Position numbers and translations under genes: made by a program. Positions 63,638 through 64,000 of a stretch of 64,000 nucleotides of DNA are shown here, piece by piece. The stretch's first letter is position 1; the number at the start of each line of letters is the position of its first letter. The stretch spans positions 158,387-222,386 of the forward strand of contig NZ_NJER01000004.1 of the NCBI RefSeq assembly GCF_002753895.1. Direction: 5' to 3'. Source of the DNA: Halobacteriovorax sp. JY17. GTDB taxonomy: Bacteria > Bdellovibrionota > Bacteriovoracia > Bacteriovoracales > Bacteriovoracaceae. The notes under the pieces are model-generated. The model worked only from the letters and a program-made list of their open reading frames with translations, was not told the origin of the DNA and searched no databases.

Positions 63638-63810
63638 GCTTTTTTTCTTCTCAATGTGACTGGACGTGACTCACGTTCGCTATGTTGTCAACGCCCCTAA
63701 CTTAAGGTGTTGGATTTAGGAAAAATCTTTTAAATCCACCATTCTTTTACTCTTTAGTTTCAATATATTACAATTAGACCGTTCTTCCATCACGAACTAA
63801 GGTTTAAATT

Positions 63811-63942
63811 ATGAAGTCCACTGGTACTCAGTCACAAGGTTTTATTCCAAAGTCCTTAAAAGTTCGATATGTCGTAAGTTGGGCGTCTGCCACGGATAGT
63901 CAGATAACATCTCCTTCATTATTGTCCAGTCATGATTTTTGA
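63811..63942 (+). CDS. Small ORF upstream of tnpB-like gene
   Basis: A 43-residue frame starting at ATG 63811 (TAAGG upstream) and overlapping the TnpB-like start by 11 bases, the position of tnpA in IS66 elements. It is much shorter than a normal TnpA and no helix-turn-helix is clear, so it may be a remnant. Confidence 0.35.
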   Translation: MKSTGTQSQGFIPKSLKVRYVVSWASATDSQITSPSLLSSHDF

Positions 63943-64000
63943 TCCTAAATATCCCATTTATATTTTCAACGACTACGTCGACATGAGAAAAGGACACAAT
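63932..64000 (+). CDS. IS66 TnpB-like protein, N-terminal part
   Basis: First 23 residues, MIFDPKYPIYIFNDYVDMRKG..., show the DMRK(G) motif that marks the TnpB (Orf2) start in IS66 elements. The gene continues beyond the end of the window. Confidence 0.6.
   Translation, partial: MIFDPKYPIYIFNDYVDMRKGHN

Larger units (their letters stand above)
63687..64000 (+). mobile_element. Start of an IS66-type element (runs off the window)
   Basis: The TnpB-like start at 63932 places the left part of an IS66-family element here. GTCAACGCCCCTAACTTAAG at 63687-63706 is a possible left terminal repeat, but the other end lies outside and cannot be compared. Confidence 0.45.

Noticed and set aside
58830..64000. 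Second copy of the tRNA-Ala 3' end as an att site
   Set aside because: I looked for repeats of the T arm and GGGTCCACCA and found only short chance matches such as TCCACCA near 63738.
1..64000. CRISPR arrays, rRNA genes, toxin-antitoxin pairs of known type
   Set aside because: No regularly spaced repeats, no rRNA-like sequence and no recognisable classical toxin-antitoxin pair were seen.

Overview
AT-rich (about one third GC by eye), gene-dense chromosomal DNA of a Gram-negative bacterium with an outer membrane (TolC-like and beta-barrel proteins, TolQ/TolR, many signal peptides). No rRNA gene is present, so placement is an inference. Three receiver-like/HD-GYP proteins, many secreted orphan proteins, a secreted subtilase and a metalloprotease, an Rsm22-type methyltransferase and the general protein style fit a Bdellovibrionota predator of the Bacteriovorax/Halobacteriovorax type. 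No gap longer than about 300 bases lacks a gene or identifiable element.

Layout. 1-2.8 kb: flavin reductase, two overlapping RluA-type pseudouridine synthases and a DUF4186 protein. 2.8-9.2 kb: a heavy-metal efflux block: a CDF transporter, then a CzcI-like His-rich periplasmic protein, a CzcC-like outer-membrane channel, a much shortened CzcB-like adaptor and the CzcA pump. 9.2-13.6 kb: small membrane protein, a 34-residue very basic protein not visible to ordinary ORF cut-offs, and convergent MATE and MMPL/RND transporters. 13.7-27 kb: MerR-type regulator with a B12-domain-like C-terminus, unknown exported proteins, polysaccharide deacetylase, SfsA, two HD-GYP-like regulators, RNA methyltransferase, histidine kinase, large secreted zinc protease. 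27-36.8 kb: pyrE, gltA, an Rsm22 protein with a LysR regulator, ribosomal proteins L31 (type B) and L33, a third HD-GYP protein, DUF4340 protein, TolQ/TolR pair, PilZ-like protein. 36.9-58.7 kb: subtilase, a cobalamin-riboswitch-like leader in front of a hotdog thioesterase, phosphoesterase, L28, histidine kinase, 2OG-Fe(II) oxygenase, a pair of unknown exported proteins, an SplB-type radical SAM enzyme overlapping a nucleoside-phosphorylase-like gene, aldo/keto reductase, glycosyltransferase, saccharopine-dehydrogenase-like enzyme, HDAC-family deacetylase, HAD nucleotidase, and a LolA-like/outer-membrane-barrel pair.

58.8-64 kb is accessory DNA beginning at tRNA-Ala(GGC): a disrupted ORF, a complete ISL3-family insertion sequence with recognisable terminal inverted repeats, the C-terminal remnant of a HerA/DUF87 ATPase whose frame resumes exactly at the IS edge, a C-terminal fragment of a tyrosine integrase, a tight four-gene cassette (two unknowns, pRiA4b ORF-3 family, PaiB family) and the start of an IS66-type element running off the window.

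Cross-cutting signals: several genes have a -10 box placed so that transcription would start at or one base before the ATG (leaderless mRNAs); L28, L31 and L33 are all the cysteine-poor (zinc-independent) forms; all three HD-GYP proteins have lost the receiver phospho-acceptor Asp and two have altered HD sites; and the MerR regulator has lost the residues that bind B12.
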